Notes: generated by a model not told the origin, from the letters alone. DNA of 64,000 nucleotides from Tiliqua scincoides (GCF_035046505.1 NC_089829.1:28639960-28703959); one strand, 5' to 3'; shown: positions 32,061 to 44,700, counted from the stretch's first letter. Made by a program: numbers and translations.

Positions 32061-32286
32061 ATTGGAGGGTATAAGCCCAGTGAGCTATTGTGGGCAGCAT
32101 GGGATCAGGCTTCAGATCCTTCCTGAAGCACAAAAGTAAATAAGAGTGTATCATATTGATTGGCAGACATTATGAAACTTCCCTAGAGATGTCAGGCCTG
32201 GGAAGCTACTAGGTAATACTAGAAGATCTAATACTAGGGGGTCTGTCCTTTTGCTTTTACCTGGTTAACAGAACAGTGATGAAGGG

Positions 32287-32675
32287 CAGGGCCAGCTTTA
32301 AATCAATTAAACCAATTGCTCCCAATTGGACCCCACACCTAAGGGGGGCTCCACTCTAGGATAATCTACTATTATTTACTATTTACTTTTCAAGGATAAT
32401 CTAATACACTTCAAGGATAATCTAATACACTTTTTACAATTTGTTTACTTGGAGGCTTACATGTACGCAATTCTTATATTAAAATGTGCTTAGATCCATT
32501 CAGTCCATTGCACTTTTTAAGTACGCATTTTGATTGCTTACTATTCTACCATATAGAAAGTCTATAATAAATTGTATTTATGCCTCTAAAATTCTACAGG
32601 CCTTGATTGTGAACCTGGGCCCCTGCAAAAAAAAAAAAAAAAATGTTTCCAATTGGGTCTCGCAGCTCCTAAGGG
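32287..32675. mobile_element. hAT non-autonomous element (CAGGGCCRGC family)
   Basis: It starts CAGGGCCAGCTTTAAATC and ends near GCAGCTCCTAAGGG, related to 1-180 in the same orientation. A short internal duplication (TAATCTAATACACTT near 32400 and 32417) and an A-run (32627-32643) are seen. No clean duplication is visible. Confidence 0.5.
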
Positions 32676-33480
32676 AGAGGGTTGGCAAAGGGAGACCTGA
32701 GGAAACTTCTGGCCCACCTAATGAAGGACAGAAGAAGAAAAAAGATGACTACAGAGATGAAAGTATGGGAAGTACTTTTTGAAACACAGGAATTAAGACA
32801 AGACTGATCAAAAGGGCAATCTAGGTTAGGTTCTCAACAATTTCTGTTGTTCCTGATATAAAGAATAGAGCTATGGTTCCATGTCAAAGGTGGCAATACC
32901 TCTGATGCTTCCTATTGGTAGTCACATTTACAGATCATTATAACTTGGCGTTGTTCCATGGGAGTCAAATGGCCAAACTTTCAACCTCTATAAATTAGCC
33001 AAGCAATGTTGATTTACACCAGCCAAGGGCCACCACTTGGGTCACCTGGATTGCAGGGTGATTACCCAGCTGCTGACCCACCAGCTCTGAGCATTTTGGC
33101 TGTGATTCCTCCGCTTGTCCTATTTTTTGCACAGCAGCTGTTAAGGACTGATTGTGGTGAACTTCGAACATGACGCTTCCTTGAGAATTTCAGGGAGACC
33201 GCTGAAGAACCAATCGAGGATAGTGGAATTGCAGTAACAATTTAATGCCAGGACGTGGTCAGCCACCTTGGTAACCCTATTCAATCCCATTTTTTTTCTT
33301 TAAGGAGGACCAAAGGAAAATCTGATGACATTAAAATCCTTGAGGTTCCTTTTGTTTACATAGAAGTTGCCAGAGATTCATTATTCACTAAAGGTATGCG
33401 TAGGATGGCATCATCAGTAAAATAAAATACATGCTAAGTTCCAATGCATCTACAAAATTACTGCGGTTGGGAAGACTTTC
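32676..33480. other. Unannotated DNA
   Basis: No gene or repeat is recognised. Confidence 0.35.
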
Positions 33481-33490
33481 TATATTTTCT

Positions 33491-33712
33491 GCCATTTTGG
33501 GTGCAATCCTAACCCCTTATGTCAGTGCTTTCCAGCAGTGGCATAGTGGTGCCAATGGGATGTGTGCTGCATCCTGCAGTTGGGTGTCACTCACAGAGGC
33601 CTCCTCAAAGTAAGGGAATGTTTGTTCCCTTACCTCGGTGCTTCATTGCTGTTATGTCAGTGCTGGAAAGCACTGGAAAAGCACTGACATAAGGGGTTAG
33701 GATTGCACCCTT
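33491..33712. mobile_element. Harbinger-like MITE, well preserved
   Basis: Inverted ends GGGTGCAATCCTAACCCC / GGGGTTAGGATTGCACCC extend inward for about 35 bp (CTTATGTCAGTGCTTTCCAG against its inverse). The interior 'GTAAGGGAATGTTTGTTCCC' palindrome is shared with 1168 and 59437. Confidence 0.65.
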
Positions 33713-33840
33713 AGTTGTATTTGATTGCATTTTTCTTTCCATGTTGTTATGTGAACACTGCCCTGGTTTCCTTGGATGAAGGATAGTATGGTAATATAAA
33801 GGTAGTATAATATAGTACTCTTGGCTGAAGGGTAGTATAG

Positions 33841-33935
33841 TGCAATGTCTTTCAACCTTGAGGTTGGGACCCCAAGGGGGGTCACAAAGTCTCAGTTGTG
33901 GAGTCGCTGCAACTTACTGGAACAAAATAGGTTGG
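33841..33935. mobile_element. hAT terminus fragment
   Basis: The motif AGTGCAATGTCTTTCAACC with 'GGTTGGGACCCC' resembles the left terminus at 62077. No right end is found. Confidence 0.35.
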
Positions 33936-34194
33936 AGACCCTAGGGCACCACCAATTAAAGGGAGGGGGCATCTGGTATACAGGTACCAGGATATTGTGT
34001 CCTAGTTCTATTCTGGCAGTTGTGCTGAAATGGCTTTCACTTGTGTCAGACTTCATGGCAACTCTTTCTGCTCTCTCTAATAAGAATGTTCGATTACAGT
34101 GAACAGTGTTGGGAGGGCACTTTGAAGATGAAGTATAGTCAGATAAGGTCCTGGAAGGGGATAGATGGGGGGGGGGGTCTTCTAGCGTTCACAT

Positions 34195-34285
34195 TTAGTG
34201 TAAGCCTACATAAGTTTATATATTGTACTTTGTAGAAATTGTGATCATATGAAATTATGATCCAGTGGAGAAGGGAAGGAGCCCA
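34195..34285. repeat. Unclassified dispersed repeat, member 3
   Basis: TAAGCCTACATAAGTTTATATATTGT...ATGATCCAGTGGAGAAGGG (split here) matches 26500-26580 in the same orientation. Confidence 0.55.
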
Positions 34286-34289
34286 ATAG

Positions 34290-36190
34290 AAACTTTGTAC
34301 CCCCTGATAAAGTTAATCTCAGCAGCCCTGGTGGGAAGGACATTTGTCTGGAAGCTGTTCTCCATATGAATGAACTCGATGGACTGTTGCCCTAACTGTC
34401 TCACACTGCAGTTTCTAAGAATAATAATGCCACCTCAGCAAGACCACACAAAAAAGTCATTCTTGGTAGCTGTTTCATAGTTGTAGCATTCTCTTCCACT
34501 GGAGACATATCAAAGCCAGAATAAAAACCATGATAAGACTTTCTTTTCTTTTTTCTTTTTTTTTTAAAAAGGCTTGCTTTTTGGTTACTAGAATTATGCT
34601 TTTAAGACTTTGATAATATTCAGCATTCTCCTGATAACCTGATTTTGTCTGGATATGTCATTTTTAAAATGGAACCCTTGGAATAAGGTGGGTGAGAAGT
34701 TGAAATAAATGAGTACACTGATAAATACAAAGAAACAGCAATATTTGTTAGATTTGAAATGTGGACTTGCATTTTTTTAATGCACATGACAATGGGAAAG
34801 ACAGCTTTGCGTGTATGTTGACAATTTTTATTTTCCTTCGATTGTATCCTTCAAACAAAATCTTAAAATATTTATCAGAAGAGCCATATGGAGGGAACAG
34901 ATTATGAGAGAGAATGAAGCTCTTCCATTTAAAGAGAAAATACAGAGAAAGAACATTAAGAAGCACTACCCATTATTTTCCCCCCTTTCCTTCCACCCAT
35001 CCCAATCTCCGACCCACAAGGGACAGCTTCTTTTGATCATTGCAGATCCATATTGACATGTCCCAGGCCAACCTCCACTCTCTAATCTTTGCTGCGCTCT
35101 GCGCATGGAGCACATTGCACTACATACATTCATTACTGCTCTGAACAAGAGATTGTGCATACTGTACCAGACACCACAGCCAGACAGAAGTTATTGGTCA
35201 AAGATCATTTACATCCCTTTTTGGCTGCTTCACCTTCCTCTAGAGGGGGAGTATGATTTGCCAAGAGAATTGAGTTGGGACTTCTTCATTGTTCTATGCA
35301 CATGACTGACTCTGAAAGGGTATAGGTAAGTGAAGTGACTTTTCCATATATATGCTTTTCTTCCCCTTTCTCAATCTGACCTTCTCTCTCTTTCGCCTCT
35401 CATGCTCTCACTTCCCATGTCAAGCAAAAGAACTTCTAGAAGAGACAGCCTGGCCCAGAGCACATGTCATGACTCAATGCACAAAAGCCCTTTATCAGAA
35501 TGGAATAAGGTGCTTATTCTGCCAGGGGAGACTGACAAAATATATCCAGTGGCAAGATCCTATAAACCTGATGTAATGCGATTCTGCAACAAAGTGTTTT
35601 GTCTCTTCTTCCATGAAGACGTGTTGGCAGATTGTGGTACTTCAAGGTGTCGAATTGTCAGGTGGGAAATAGCACTGCTTTGCTTCAAATCAAGGAAACT
35701 CAAAACCAATGTTCAGGGCATGTAAAGACTTTGCAGGCAGTACAAGCTGTGTTTTTAGGAACCGTTCGGGGGCATTGCTGGGAAGTCATATCTCAGTAGA
35801 AACCAGCCATGCTGACACTTGCAAAGGATGTTCCAAGTTTTTGTTAACAGTAGTTTTGAGTGTATTTTTTTTAATTGTCTTGCTCTACTTGTTTTGAAAA
35901 GAAGATGCATTTCTGTACTTGGAACTGAACGGTTATGTCCCCAGAACCTTTGGCATTGCAGCATGTCAAGGCAAAGTGTAATTGTTTGTATCTATTTGGA
36001 TTTGTGTAGCCTCCTTTTCTTGAAGGTTTTTGGGATAAAACCCAACTTATTTGAAGGCACACATGGATATGGAACCAGAAGCATTTTGGATATTGAATTT
36101 TTCTGTATTTCGAAATACTTGCATATACATAATGAGAGATCTTGGGAATGGGGCCCAAATCTAAACACAAAATTCATTTATGTTTCTTAT
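34290..36190. other. Unannotated unique DNA
   Basis: No transposon is recognised apart from a T-run near 34552. Open frames such as 35819-36247 (142 codons) have an ordinary AT-rich composition and overlap frames on the other strand, with no known domain. Confidence 0.35.
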
Positions 36191-36201
36191 ATCCCTTATA
36201 C

Positions 36202-36567
36202 CAGTGGTTCTCAAATTTTTAGCACTGGGACCTACTTTTTAGAATGAGAATCTGTCAGGACCCACCAGAAGTGATGTCATGACCAGAAGTGACATCATCA
36301 AGTAGGAAAAATTTTAACAATCCTAGGTTGCAATCCCACCCACACACATTTAGCCAGGAGTAAGTCCCATTTACTGTCATTGTTACAAGCATATACAGAG
36401 TAGCCTGTTAAAAGTACAGATCTGTAACGTTTCCTCAAATGCAGTCACAAACGATGGGAACATCAAGTCTAATAGATTAAAAAAATATATTGAAATGAAT
36501 GGGAACCCACCTGAAATTGGCTCACAACCCACCTAGTGGGTTCTGACCCATAGCTGGAGAAACACTG
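36202..36567. mobile_element. hAT MITE (CAGTGGTTCTCAAA family)
   Basis: The duplication CCTTATAC / CCTTATAA (7 of 8) lies at 36194-36201 and 36568-36575. The left terminus CAGTGGTTCTCAAATTTTTA and right GGAGAAACACTG are Charlie-like. It includes 'AGAAGTGATGTCATGACC' and the GGAGTAAGTCCCATTTACTG block, both also found inverted in 56901-57261. Confidence 0.88.
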
Positions 36568-36575
36568 CCTTATAA

Positions 36576-37485
36576 ACATAACCTGAAGGTAATTTTATAC
36601 AATATTTTTAATCATTTTTATGCATGAAATAAGGTTTGTGCATAAAACAGTTTGTGATTTTATTTCTTCAAGTTAAAAAGTTTCTTTAAAAAGTCATGTT
36701 GGTGCTCAAAAATTTTCATATATTCTGTGTTTCAGAATTCTGGATAAGGGATGCCCAACTTTATTTATAACTTGCTTCTAGCCGATTGGTTCCCTAAGCA
36801 GCTGTATTGGAATTGCGGAAGATATTACCGAGGAGATAGGGTGTGGTGTCCACAGTGCCCCTTGCTCTGAGTAAATGCAGGATTAAAGCCCAGGTGGTAG
36901 CTGGAGGTGTGCTGCACAGCTGCAGCCACTAGAGCATAAGGAGATCCCTCAGGTATATAGGGAGCACCTGAGGTAGAAAGGGTAGGGTGGGTGGTAGAAG
37001 GAGTGTAGGTTGGAGAGAAGACTAACTTGGCTTAGTGAATTGGGACTCAGACTGTGGATTGTGATTGGACTTTGATTTGGATACCCTGATGGATTGGACT
37101 GACCTACCTGGAACCTGACTTTGGACTGTAACTTGGCTTATTGGCAACTCTGATTGATTGGACTGGTTTGCAAGGCCCAGTGGATTGGGATTTTGCAAAA
37201 CAGCAGCTGACCACTTAAACCCTCATAAAGCCTGGTAGAGATATGCTGGGGCATGTATGGCATAGACTTTGGAAGGTGATGCAAATGAACTTGTGCAATG
37301 GCTGGTGGTATAGATGCAAATCCATAGGGGCAACAATTCCATTGATCAACCAAGACTTCTTGTCTTTGGCCTCATTGTCCAGGTTCCAGGTGGTACCAGA
37401 AGGAGTTACATGTGAAACCTGGGTTGGTTGATAATATGTTGTCATATTTGATTCCTAGATCTTTCTTTGACTTGATGGTTCACAG
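36576..37485. other. Unannotated DNA
   Basis: The part at 37020-37180 is a loose purine-rich pseudo-repeat of 'gattggactt' phrases (GGATTGTGATTGGAC, GGATTGGACTGACC, GATTGATTGGACTGG). No gene is seen. Confidence 0.4.
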
Positions 37486-37488
37486 TGA

Positions 37489-37574
37489 CAGCCCAATCCT
37501 ATGCATGTCTACTTAGAATTAAGTCCCATTAGATTCAATGGTGCTTACTGCCAGGAAAGTGTGGATAGGATTGG
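37489..37574. mobile_element. Short palindromic MITE
   Basis: Ends GCCCAATCCTATGCA / GGATAGGATTGG, with centre AAGTCCCATTAGATTCAATGG. About 85 bp, same family as 5887 and 38487. Confidence 0.6.
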
Positions 37575-37576
37575 AT

Positions 37577-38214
37577 AGTCAATTATTATTTGAAACCAAA
37601 AGAAAATGAAAATCTAGATCCTTGAATCCCAGTCCAGAACCCCATGTTTTGAAGTTAAATTAAACCCTGAGTTGGACCTTTCAGAGTATCTAGATCCTGA
37701 TTTGAGAATAGTTGCACAAGTGGCTTCACACTTAGGTCTTACATACCAGTACTGCTGAAGGGTGTGTGTGACAAAACAGTTGCTGTGCTTGTTTTATAGA
37801 GAGTGGAAATGGGTGAACCAATGTGTTAAAAATGGATGATCAGCAAAGACAGAGGGAGGGGTTCTGTCACATCAAGGTGGCATTCCAAAGACAAGCCCTG
37901 CTAGCTTGGAATTTGGTGATATATTCCAGTGTCACATTGCCTGCATGTTTACAATTCTAACTTTTCAACATGCCACCATCAAAGACCTTTGCAAGCCAAC
38001 AGCTTATGTTGCACTAGGCTGGTCTGTTGTATAACTAGAAGCAGCTTTGCCTGAGTCAACCAGTTGGATATGTGGAAGAGGAGTAGGACTGTAGCAGCAG
38101 CTTATGACCACACAGTAAACAGAAAATCTGAAAAATGCTGTTTGCATGTCTACTCTATTCAGAAGTCCTTCAGCTTCACACAGAGGATACGAGCAGGGAC
38201 TGCCACCACATCTC
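37577..38214. other. Unannotated DNA
   Basis: No gene or repeat is recognised. Confidence 0.35.
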
Positions 38215-38222
38215 CATTCTCT

Positions 38223-38451
38223 CAGTAGTGTAGCTACGGGGGGCTCAGCACTAAGTTTTGCAGGGCACAACACCACACCATGACAGCTGCCCCTCCCCCT
38301 CACCATCAGAGCCATTCTAGGTGGCGATTGCAAAGCAGAGGGGATGCCTTTGCTGTGCTGCCTGGAATAGTTCTGGCAGCAAGAAGGAGGGGCAGCTGAT
38401 ATGGCATGTTGATGCAAACTTAGTGCTGTGCCCCCCTTAGCTATGCTACTG
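38223..38451. mobile_element. hAT MITE (CAGTRGYRTAGCTA family)
   Basis: The duplication CATTCTCT / CATTCTCC (7 of 8) is at 38215-38222 and 38452-38459. Termini are CAGTAGTGTAGCTACGGGG and CCCCTTAGCTATGCTACTG. The inner motif 'CACTAAGTTTTGCAGGG' is shared with 48482-48705. Confidence 0.88.
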
Positions 38452-38486
38452 CATTCTCCCGCTACAGGCATTGTGTATCCCTTCAC

Positions 38487-38640
38487 AGCACAATCCTATA
38501 TATATCTGCTGGGTTTATGCCCAGGGAAGCATGTATAGGATTAAAACTTGCAGCCCATGTCTATGCATGTCTATGCAGAAGTCAGTCACATCATAGTCAA
38601 TGGGACTTACTCCCAAATAAGTATGGATGGGATTGAAGCC
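38487..38640. mobile_element. Short palindromic MITEs, two adjoining
   Basis: The first unit has ends CACAATCCTATATA / TGTATAGGATT; the second continues with 'CAATGGGACTTACTCCC' and GGATGGGATTGAAG. Confidence 0.5.
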
Positions 38641-38692
38641 TTAATTGTGTTTGGCAAACACTTAATTCCAATGACTTGCTTTCCCTCTATAG

Positions 38693-39161
38693 CAGGGGTG
38701 TCCAAACCTTTTGGCAAGAGGGCCACATCATCTCTCTGGCACTGTGTCAGGGGCCGGGAATAAAAAACAATTAATATACATTTCAAATTTGAATAAATTT
38801 ACATACAATTACATAAATGAATATATTAGAGATGGAACTTATATGAATGAATGAAGGTCTTGCAATAGCTCAAGGCCTATAAAAGGCCTTACACAAAGCA
38901 AGACCAGTCTTTTCTTAGCTGCTGCTGCTGCTGCATCACACTTGTGAAAGAGCAAGCAGTGGAGGGAGCCCTCATCCTACAGCTCATGCAAGAGGTCAAA
39001 CAGTTGCCCTCACACTGAGAGCAGTTGCATCGGGTCAGCACTGGCTCCAGCAAGTCTCCCGAGGGCCAGAGGCTCATTAGAGACTAGCGGCTATACACAT
39101 GCCGGATTGGGAGTCCTCAAGGATCACAAGTGGCCCCTGGACCAGGGTTTGTGCACCCCTG
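38693..39161. mobile_element. hAT MITE (CAGGGGTGTCCAAA family)
   Basis: The perfect duplication CTCTATAG is at 38685-38692 and 39162-39169. Termini are CAGGGGTGTCCAAACC and TTTGTGCACCCCTG. The interior is the inverse of 18352-18816. The terminal sequence fits Tip100/Zaphod-like hATs (from memory). Confidence 0.9.
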
Positions 39162-39243
39162 CTCTATAGTGTAGCAGTAGGTCTTATTAAATCACCTTGT
39201 GATTCAATTCATATCATATGATGTTGTCTGATGGGATCTACTG

Positions 39244-39305
39244 CAGTGCTTCCCAAACTTTTCAGTACTGGGATCCTCAGCCATGGGACACTGCATGTTA
39301 ACGGG
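39244..39305. mobile_element. hAT terminus fragment
   Basis: CAGTGCTTCCCAAACTTTTC followed by 'AGTACTGGGATCC' matches the left end of the 20158/36202 families. The remainder is not recognisable. Confidence 0.5.
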
Positions 39306-39309
39306 TAAC

Positions 39310-41060
39310 AGATCTCAGACACTCTGCAAATCCTTCAGTCCACGTGTTGGACCTGCTGGGAAATTCAACTCAACCTCATGCACCAACAACAGATTCCCTG
39401 TACTAAATTTTCAAAATGCTACTTGCAGAAAATCCCAAATGAATTTGCTCTGATTTGCATAATTGATTCCCATTACAGAATTTTGACTTCTGCAGATGGA
39501 TACATGTGGAATTGTGTAGTCCTCAGTCTCAGGTGATTGGCCCCTTCAAGCAGTGGTATTTTTTTTTATTAGTAGAGTCTGTGTTTCTTGCAACAGGTTT
39601 GGACCATGTTTAGATATCACATTTTGCTCTTTTGTTGTTGTTTGGTTCGCTTAATCATCAAGCCTACAAAGACTTGCTTTGGTTCCTACAGATTGCCAAA
39701 CTGCAAGGAATGGAAAGGTTTTTAAATAAAGAAGAAAGGGAAAGAAAAGGCTCAGAGGTTTTCAGATCTTGCTAAGTTTCAGAGTTAACTAGACAGTTAA
39801 CTAAGCTGAAAATGGTGCTAGTTAACCAGCAGGGGGAGACTTAAGACAATTCAGCTTCTTAGGTTTAGGATTTGTTTGATTCATGCAGTTTCAATAACAT
39901 GCAGAGTATGTTATTTGCAAGCTGCTTGTATAGATGTTAGGCTCTCATCTTGTCATATGGCATCCCTTTACTTAGTGTTTACTGCCAAAGCTGGAGATCC
40001 ACCACGTTCCTCAATTATGCTCCATTTGGACCCTTCATGCTGTACCGTAAGGGCAGTAGCAACACACTGATATGGTCAGCTGGAAGCCAAGCATTAGGAA
40101 AAATGGGATATTGTACTCAAGCTCATTATGTGGGGACAAAAGCAAGGCTAAAGCAAAGATTGTCCCTGGGGCTGTGGTTGAAGACTTATTTCCCTGTATT
40201 TATATAGGGTATCCAGACGATTTGTCACTGGCTAGAACCAATCAGATGCACTGATAGAACAGAACAAGTAAGATCCTGAAGCTGTTAACCCAGCCCTACT
40301 GAGAGAGTGAAGGGTGAGAGATTTGTCTCTATTTTGGCCATTGTGAAATGCTTTCAGATTAGTATTGCTGATCTGCTATTCAGTCACTTACTCTGAGTAT
40401 GCAGAAGTTACACCTCAAAGTTGGAAGTGGTGATGAACGGATCTAATGCACTGACATGTAAATGTGCGCACATGAACAGTAAGGTGCCATGCTGAATGCA
40501 TGGCCTGGCATTTCACCTTTCACCGTCTGGTAAATTTCATGTTGCACTGCTGAGAATACAGGTCGGCCAGTTGTAAATGTCTAGGCTGCCTTTCACACAA
40601 AACACAGAAACCATCCTGTGTAGTGGTGGAAGTGGTGTTTTCAAACAATGTAGGACAGACAATTGCCAAGTAGGTGTACAGCATACATCAGACTAACAAC
40701 CCAATCCTGAGATGCCCAGCACTTGGGGCTGCATCCTGAGTGCCCCCAGCAGCCAGCAAAGCAAATTTTCTAAGACTACATTATCACATATGTGCCGTAA
40801 AGCTATTTTATGACAACTCATGAACAAGCTGCTATGGAGGGCAGGCCTGCACTGTCTTGCCAGTGCTGAATCCAAAGTGCTGAATCCAAAGTTGCAGGCA
40901 GCCAGGGCAGATTAGAGCTGTTCCAAAGGAGACTTCTGCCATATACGTAGTATGCCCCCTTCTGGAGCATTTTCCCCCAACACAGGCTTCTTGAACTTGC
41001 ACTGGCTAGTTTGCTGGTGCTGATTTGAACAGTCTCATTGGGCAGGTTGGGAATTTACAT
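39310..41060. other. Unannotated DNA
   Basis: No gene or repeat is confidently recognised. A small tandem copy of 'GTGCTGAATCCAAAG' occurs at about 40863 and 40878. Confidence 0.35.
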
Positions 41061-41062
41061 GG

Positions 41063-41504
41063 GGAGACGCCTGCGCTGGCTCAGTCATGTCATGAGAATG
41101 GATGATGGCCGGATCCCAAAGGATCTCCTCTATGGAGAACTCATGCAGGGAAAGCGCCCTACAGGTAGACCACAGCTGCGATACAAGGACATCTGCAAGA
41201 GGGATCTAAAGGCCTTAGGAGTGGACCTCAACAGGTGGAAAACCCTGGCCTCTGAGCGGCCCGCTTGGAAGCAGGCTGTGCAGCATGGCCTTTCCCAGTT
41301 TGAAGAGACACTTGGCCAACAGTCTGAGGCTAAGAGGCAAAGGCCCATAGCCAGGGAGACAGACCAGGGACAGACTGTACTTGCTCCCAGTGTGGAAGGG
41401 ATTATCACTCCCGAATCAGCCTTTTCAGCCACACTAGATGCTGTTCCAGAACCACCTTTCAGAGCGCGATACCATAGTCTTTCGAGACTGAAGGTTGCCA
41501 ACTT
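41063..41504 (+). mobile_element. RTE-like LINE, 5'-truncated copy 3
   Basis: The last ~440 bp of the LINE, starting at GAGACGCCTGCGCTGG and ending in the hairpin tail (about 41470-41503). A 7-base loss after AGGCAAAG (near 41341) shifts the frame before the finger. The target-site duplication is not clear. Confidence 0.88.
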
Positions 41505-42489
41505 AGACTTAGAAGGGGACAAATGCTCCTTTGCTCCAAATAGACCTCCAGCCTTCTCCTAACCAGCACAGGATATGACATGGGCAATGTGGTCGCAGCA
41601 CTGGTTTGGACTGGGCTATCAGACGGGTGCTGAAAAGTGCTGGTCAATCAACGTGGACATTCTCTAATAATGGCAACACAAAGCAGTGATTCTCTCATCT
41701 TGCTGCAGTTATGCCTTTGAAGAGGTTCTCTTCCAGCTTGGCCCAAGAAGCCAGGCATGATTAGCAATAGTTTTTTCTTGTCCTTCATTGTTGCCTTAAA
41801 GGATAATGCAAATTATACTCTTCCTAGTGAGTTATTTCAGGTAGTGCGAAAGAGACGGAGGCAAGTTTGCACAAAGTTTGCTTTAATTTAAATTTTGGGA
41901 AGATTGACTATTACCAGCTGGAGCCAGGAGAAAAGAGTTTAATGAGTGTTGTTTAACTAATTGCCAATTATCTTTGAGCAGAGTGGTAATTTCCAGCAGC
42001 TGCACACAAAGCAAGGTTGGATTCTATTTATATTTTGGCGTTGCCCAACTGGGTAGGTAGCAACATGTGGAAATAGATTGGCTCCATCTTGATGATTTTG
42101 TAAAAAGATTTAGAGGCCTTTGTGAAGGACGTGGAAACGATGAAGACACTTGCTGTTTTTTTCCATTTCTTTCAAGCCAATGGATCTAGGGCACAGCCAA
42201 AAACATTCGGGATTTCTTGAATTGCTCTGTAGTTTTAGAAGTTAACACCTGATCCTATTTGTGTTTACTCAGGGGTAAGTGAGTTACTGTGTAATATGCA
42301 TGCATTGGATCATATTGTCTGAGATACCAATTGCTATTATGGCATCATCCCTCTGAAAGTTTGTAAGGACAAATCAGATGCTATTTTAATTAGCAATGCT
42401 CTCATTGTTTCCAGTTGGATTGGGATAAACAATCTATCAAGTATCATCCTAAATTGAGACTTCCAAGACACTGGTGGAATCCAAAGATC
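41505..42489. other. Unannotated DNA
   Basis: No repeat is recognised. The part at 41780-42050 is AT-rich and motif-dense, with no open frame. Confidence 0.35.
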
Positions 42490-42595
42490 TGAGGGCAAAG
42501 GGGAGTTTGCACAAGGTACCAGGGCTTGGACTTGAGACTTTGTGCGAAGCAAATGTTCTACACCTGAGCGATGCCCCTTCCCCTAAACAGCCCTC
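42490..42595 (-). mobile_element. tRNA-derived SINE fragment
   Basis: On the minus strand, 'GGGCATCGCTCAGGTGTAGA', then CATTTGCTTCGCAC and AGTCTCAAGTCC, follows the tRNA-head pattern of the 46767 element, much decayed. Confidence 0.4.
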
Positions 42596-42728
42596 TGAAC
42601 CACTTGAAAAGCAACCTGTAGGGTGGGACATGTCTGCCTGGGGAGGGGAATAAATCCTCCAAATTGGACCCAAACTCTTTCCATGAGTGTAGGGGAATTT
42701 TCAGAATGTGTCTTCATTCTGTTTAGAA

Positions 42729-43385
42729 CAGGCATCTCCAAACTACAGCCTGGGGTCCACATCTGGCCTGCCACAAAATTTTCTCCAGCTTGCAACAATT
42801 TTTTTCCCCTCAGAGCTAATGTTTGACATTTTTACTCATTATACGGGTGTGCACCACTTAACAAAGGGGATACGTTCTTTGATTCTGGTTGTTATGTGAT
42901 AAGGTCATTAAGTGAACATTCAGTCCAATCTATTGCCTTTGTGTAAACAGACACTTGCTGCCAGACACTAGCTGGCTGCACAGGCTACTGGAGATAGATT
43001 GTGTCTTCTTTGCATTAAAAGCCTCTCTGTTGTGTAAACAGGCACTGCTGCAGGCTATGGGAGATACAATTGCCTCATTAAGAGCATCTTTATTGTGCTT
43101 GGACCACCGTCATATATGTGGCCCATCATTAAGTGAACCGTTGTTAAGTGGCAGACGCCTTTATATCATTTCTCCATTTAAGCATGGAATTGTTTCTTTG
43201 TAATTGTCACATTTCTCTTTTGTTCTGAAGCATATCATGCTGGTTGCAAAAAAAAAAAAAATCCAAGTAAAACTTATTCATTTATTTAAATTTTGTTCAT
43301 TTATAAAACTGATTTTTTTTACAGTCCATGAAAATGTGTAAAATATATGATGTGGCCACCGTACTGAACAGTTTGAAGACCCCTG
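42729..43385. mobile_element. hAT element with a nested MITE
   Basis: The duplication GTTTAGAA / GTTTAGAG (7 of 8) is at 42721-42728 and 43386-43393. The left terminus is CAGGCATCTCCAAACTAC and the right TTTGAAGACCCCTG. Another element (about 42848-43156) sits inside. Confidence 0.82.
42848..43156. mobile_element. Nested MITE inside hAT
   Basis: Arms CACCACTTAACAAAGGGG and the inverse CCGTTGTTAAGTGGCAGA are imperfect inverted repeats. The inside holds a duplicated phrase (TTGTGTAAACAG near 42941 and 43032). Superfamily is not determined. Confidence 0.5.
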
Positions 43386-43393
43386 GTTTAGAG

Positions 43394-44069
43394 GAATTCC
43401 CAACACCACTTACTACTTTCTGTGTCCCATCCCATCCAACCCTAATCAACTGCAGGTGTGATCCTTATGTTAACTATAGAGAAAATGAAAGCAACTTTTC
43501 CAAAAAGTGTAATGAGTTATTGTAAATTTTAAACATTAGGCAATGTTTCTATATGTGTGAATTACATTCATTTCTTCTGTTGGGCTTTTATCCTGGAATG
43601 TCTACAACAACAACAAAAATTTTTTTTAAAGGAAATTTAAAACAGAAACAAAGCAAAATAGCACTACCTATTCGCAAAAAAACAAAAACTGGTATTTAAA
43701 GTCAGTTGTCCTAATCTGGCTGGTTCTTCCAGCATTCTCATTATGTGAGTTTCTTCAGAGACCAATAATTTATGGAGCTCAGGTTATAGGCAGTTGGAGT
43801 TTGATGGCCAGCTGATCAGTTTGCCAACCTGAATGCAAGTCTACACAAGCATTTTTATTTTATTTTTTACAGTCTCTTGCTTCTCCCTTTAAGGTCATGC
43901 TCTAAGATGATCCACACATGTATTTTTATCTCCTTTCTTTCTTTGGCACTCTTCTGTTCATTCTAACATTTGACTTGGGAGTGTTGAAATTGATGTCCCT
44001 GTGCTGTCTGGCAATTTAATGATAAAGTTCACATGGCCTATTGGGGTATCCTGGCCCCCCATTTTAGGA
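43394..44069. other. Unannotated DNA
   Basis: AT-rich with short A- and T-runs; no gene. Confidence 0.35.
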
Positions 44070-44470
44070 CAGTGCTGTTCAATCTGTGACCTACAGAGCC
44101 AAACATGGCCCCAGCAGCCACATATGGTATCCCTTTAGGCACTCAGAAAATGCCCACTTTTTGGATTTACAAGGGGCAGCAATAATGGACCTATCACTTG
44201 ACACACCCCAGGGCAAAGGTCTGCGATACCCCCCCCATACCATGATACCCCCCATACTTACCCAGCACAATGGAGCCTCCTGCAATATTAGGGATGACTC
44301 AGAAAGTCTTCTGAGGCTTCCTCATGGCAGGAAACTGGAAGTACTGTTTAAGACCATGTCAGAAGCTTCAGAAGGCTTCCCGCTCAGTCCACAACATTGT
44401 GCGGACATGGCGCTCAGGGCATTTGCCCCCCTGCCCCCCCAGGTCCACCCCAGGGTGGGGAGATATGTCA
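44070..44470. mobile_element. Possible hAT-derived sequence
   Basis: It starts CAGTGCTGTTCAATCTGTGA and has a C-rich interior similar in style to 60815-61333 (GGGCATTTGCCCCCCTGCCC against GGGGCTTTTGCCCCCTGC). No right terminus or duplication is found. Confidence 0.35.
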
Positions 44471-44504
44471 AACATCTAGCAATTGCATTGCACCAGCATC
44501 TTGA

Positions 44505-44700
44505 GAGCTGGTGTAGCACAGTGGCTAAGAGCTACCGAGCAGGACTACTCTGGCTTGAATCTCTGCCAGGCACTCCCCAGGAGGTCTAATGCAAGCCACT
44601 CCCAGCCTCATTTCCCTAGCAACAAAATGGAAATAACAATCCTTACCTTGCAGGGGTTTTTGTGAAGACAATATCAAAGGAATCAATGTGAAGCACTTTG
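44505..44700 (+). mobile_element. MIR-like CORE-SINE, full-length style
   Basis: The tRNA-like head has an A-box-like TAGCACAGTGG and a B-box-like GGCTTGAATCT. They are followed by 'CTCATTTCCCTAGCAACAAA', ATGGAAATAACAATCC and GAAGCACTTTGCATGC, the MIR core and L2-like tail order. It is moderately diverged, so old. Confidence 0.7.
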
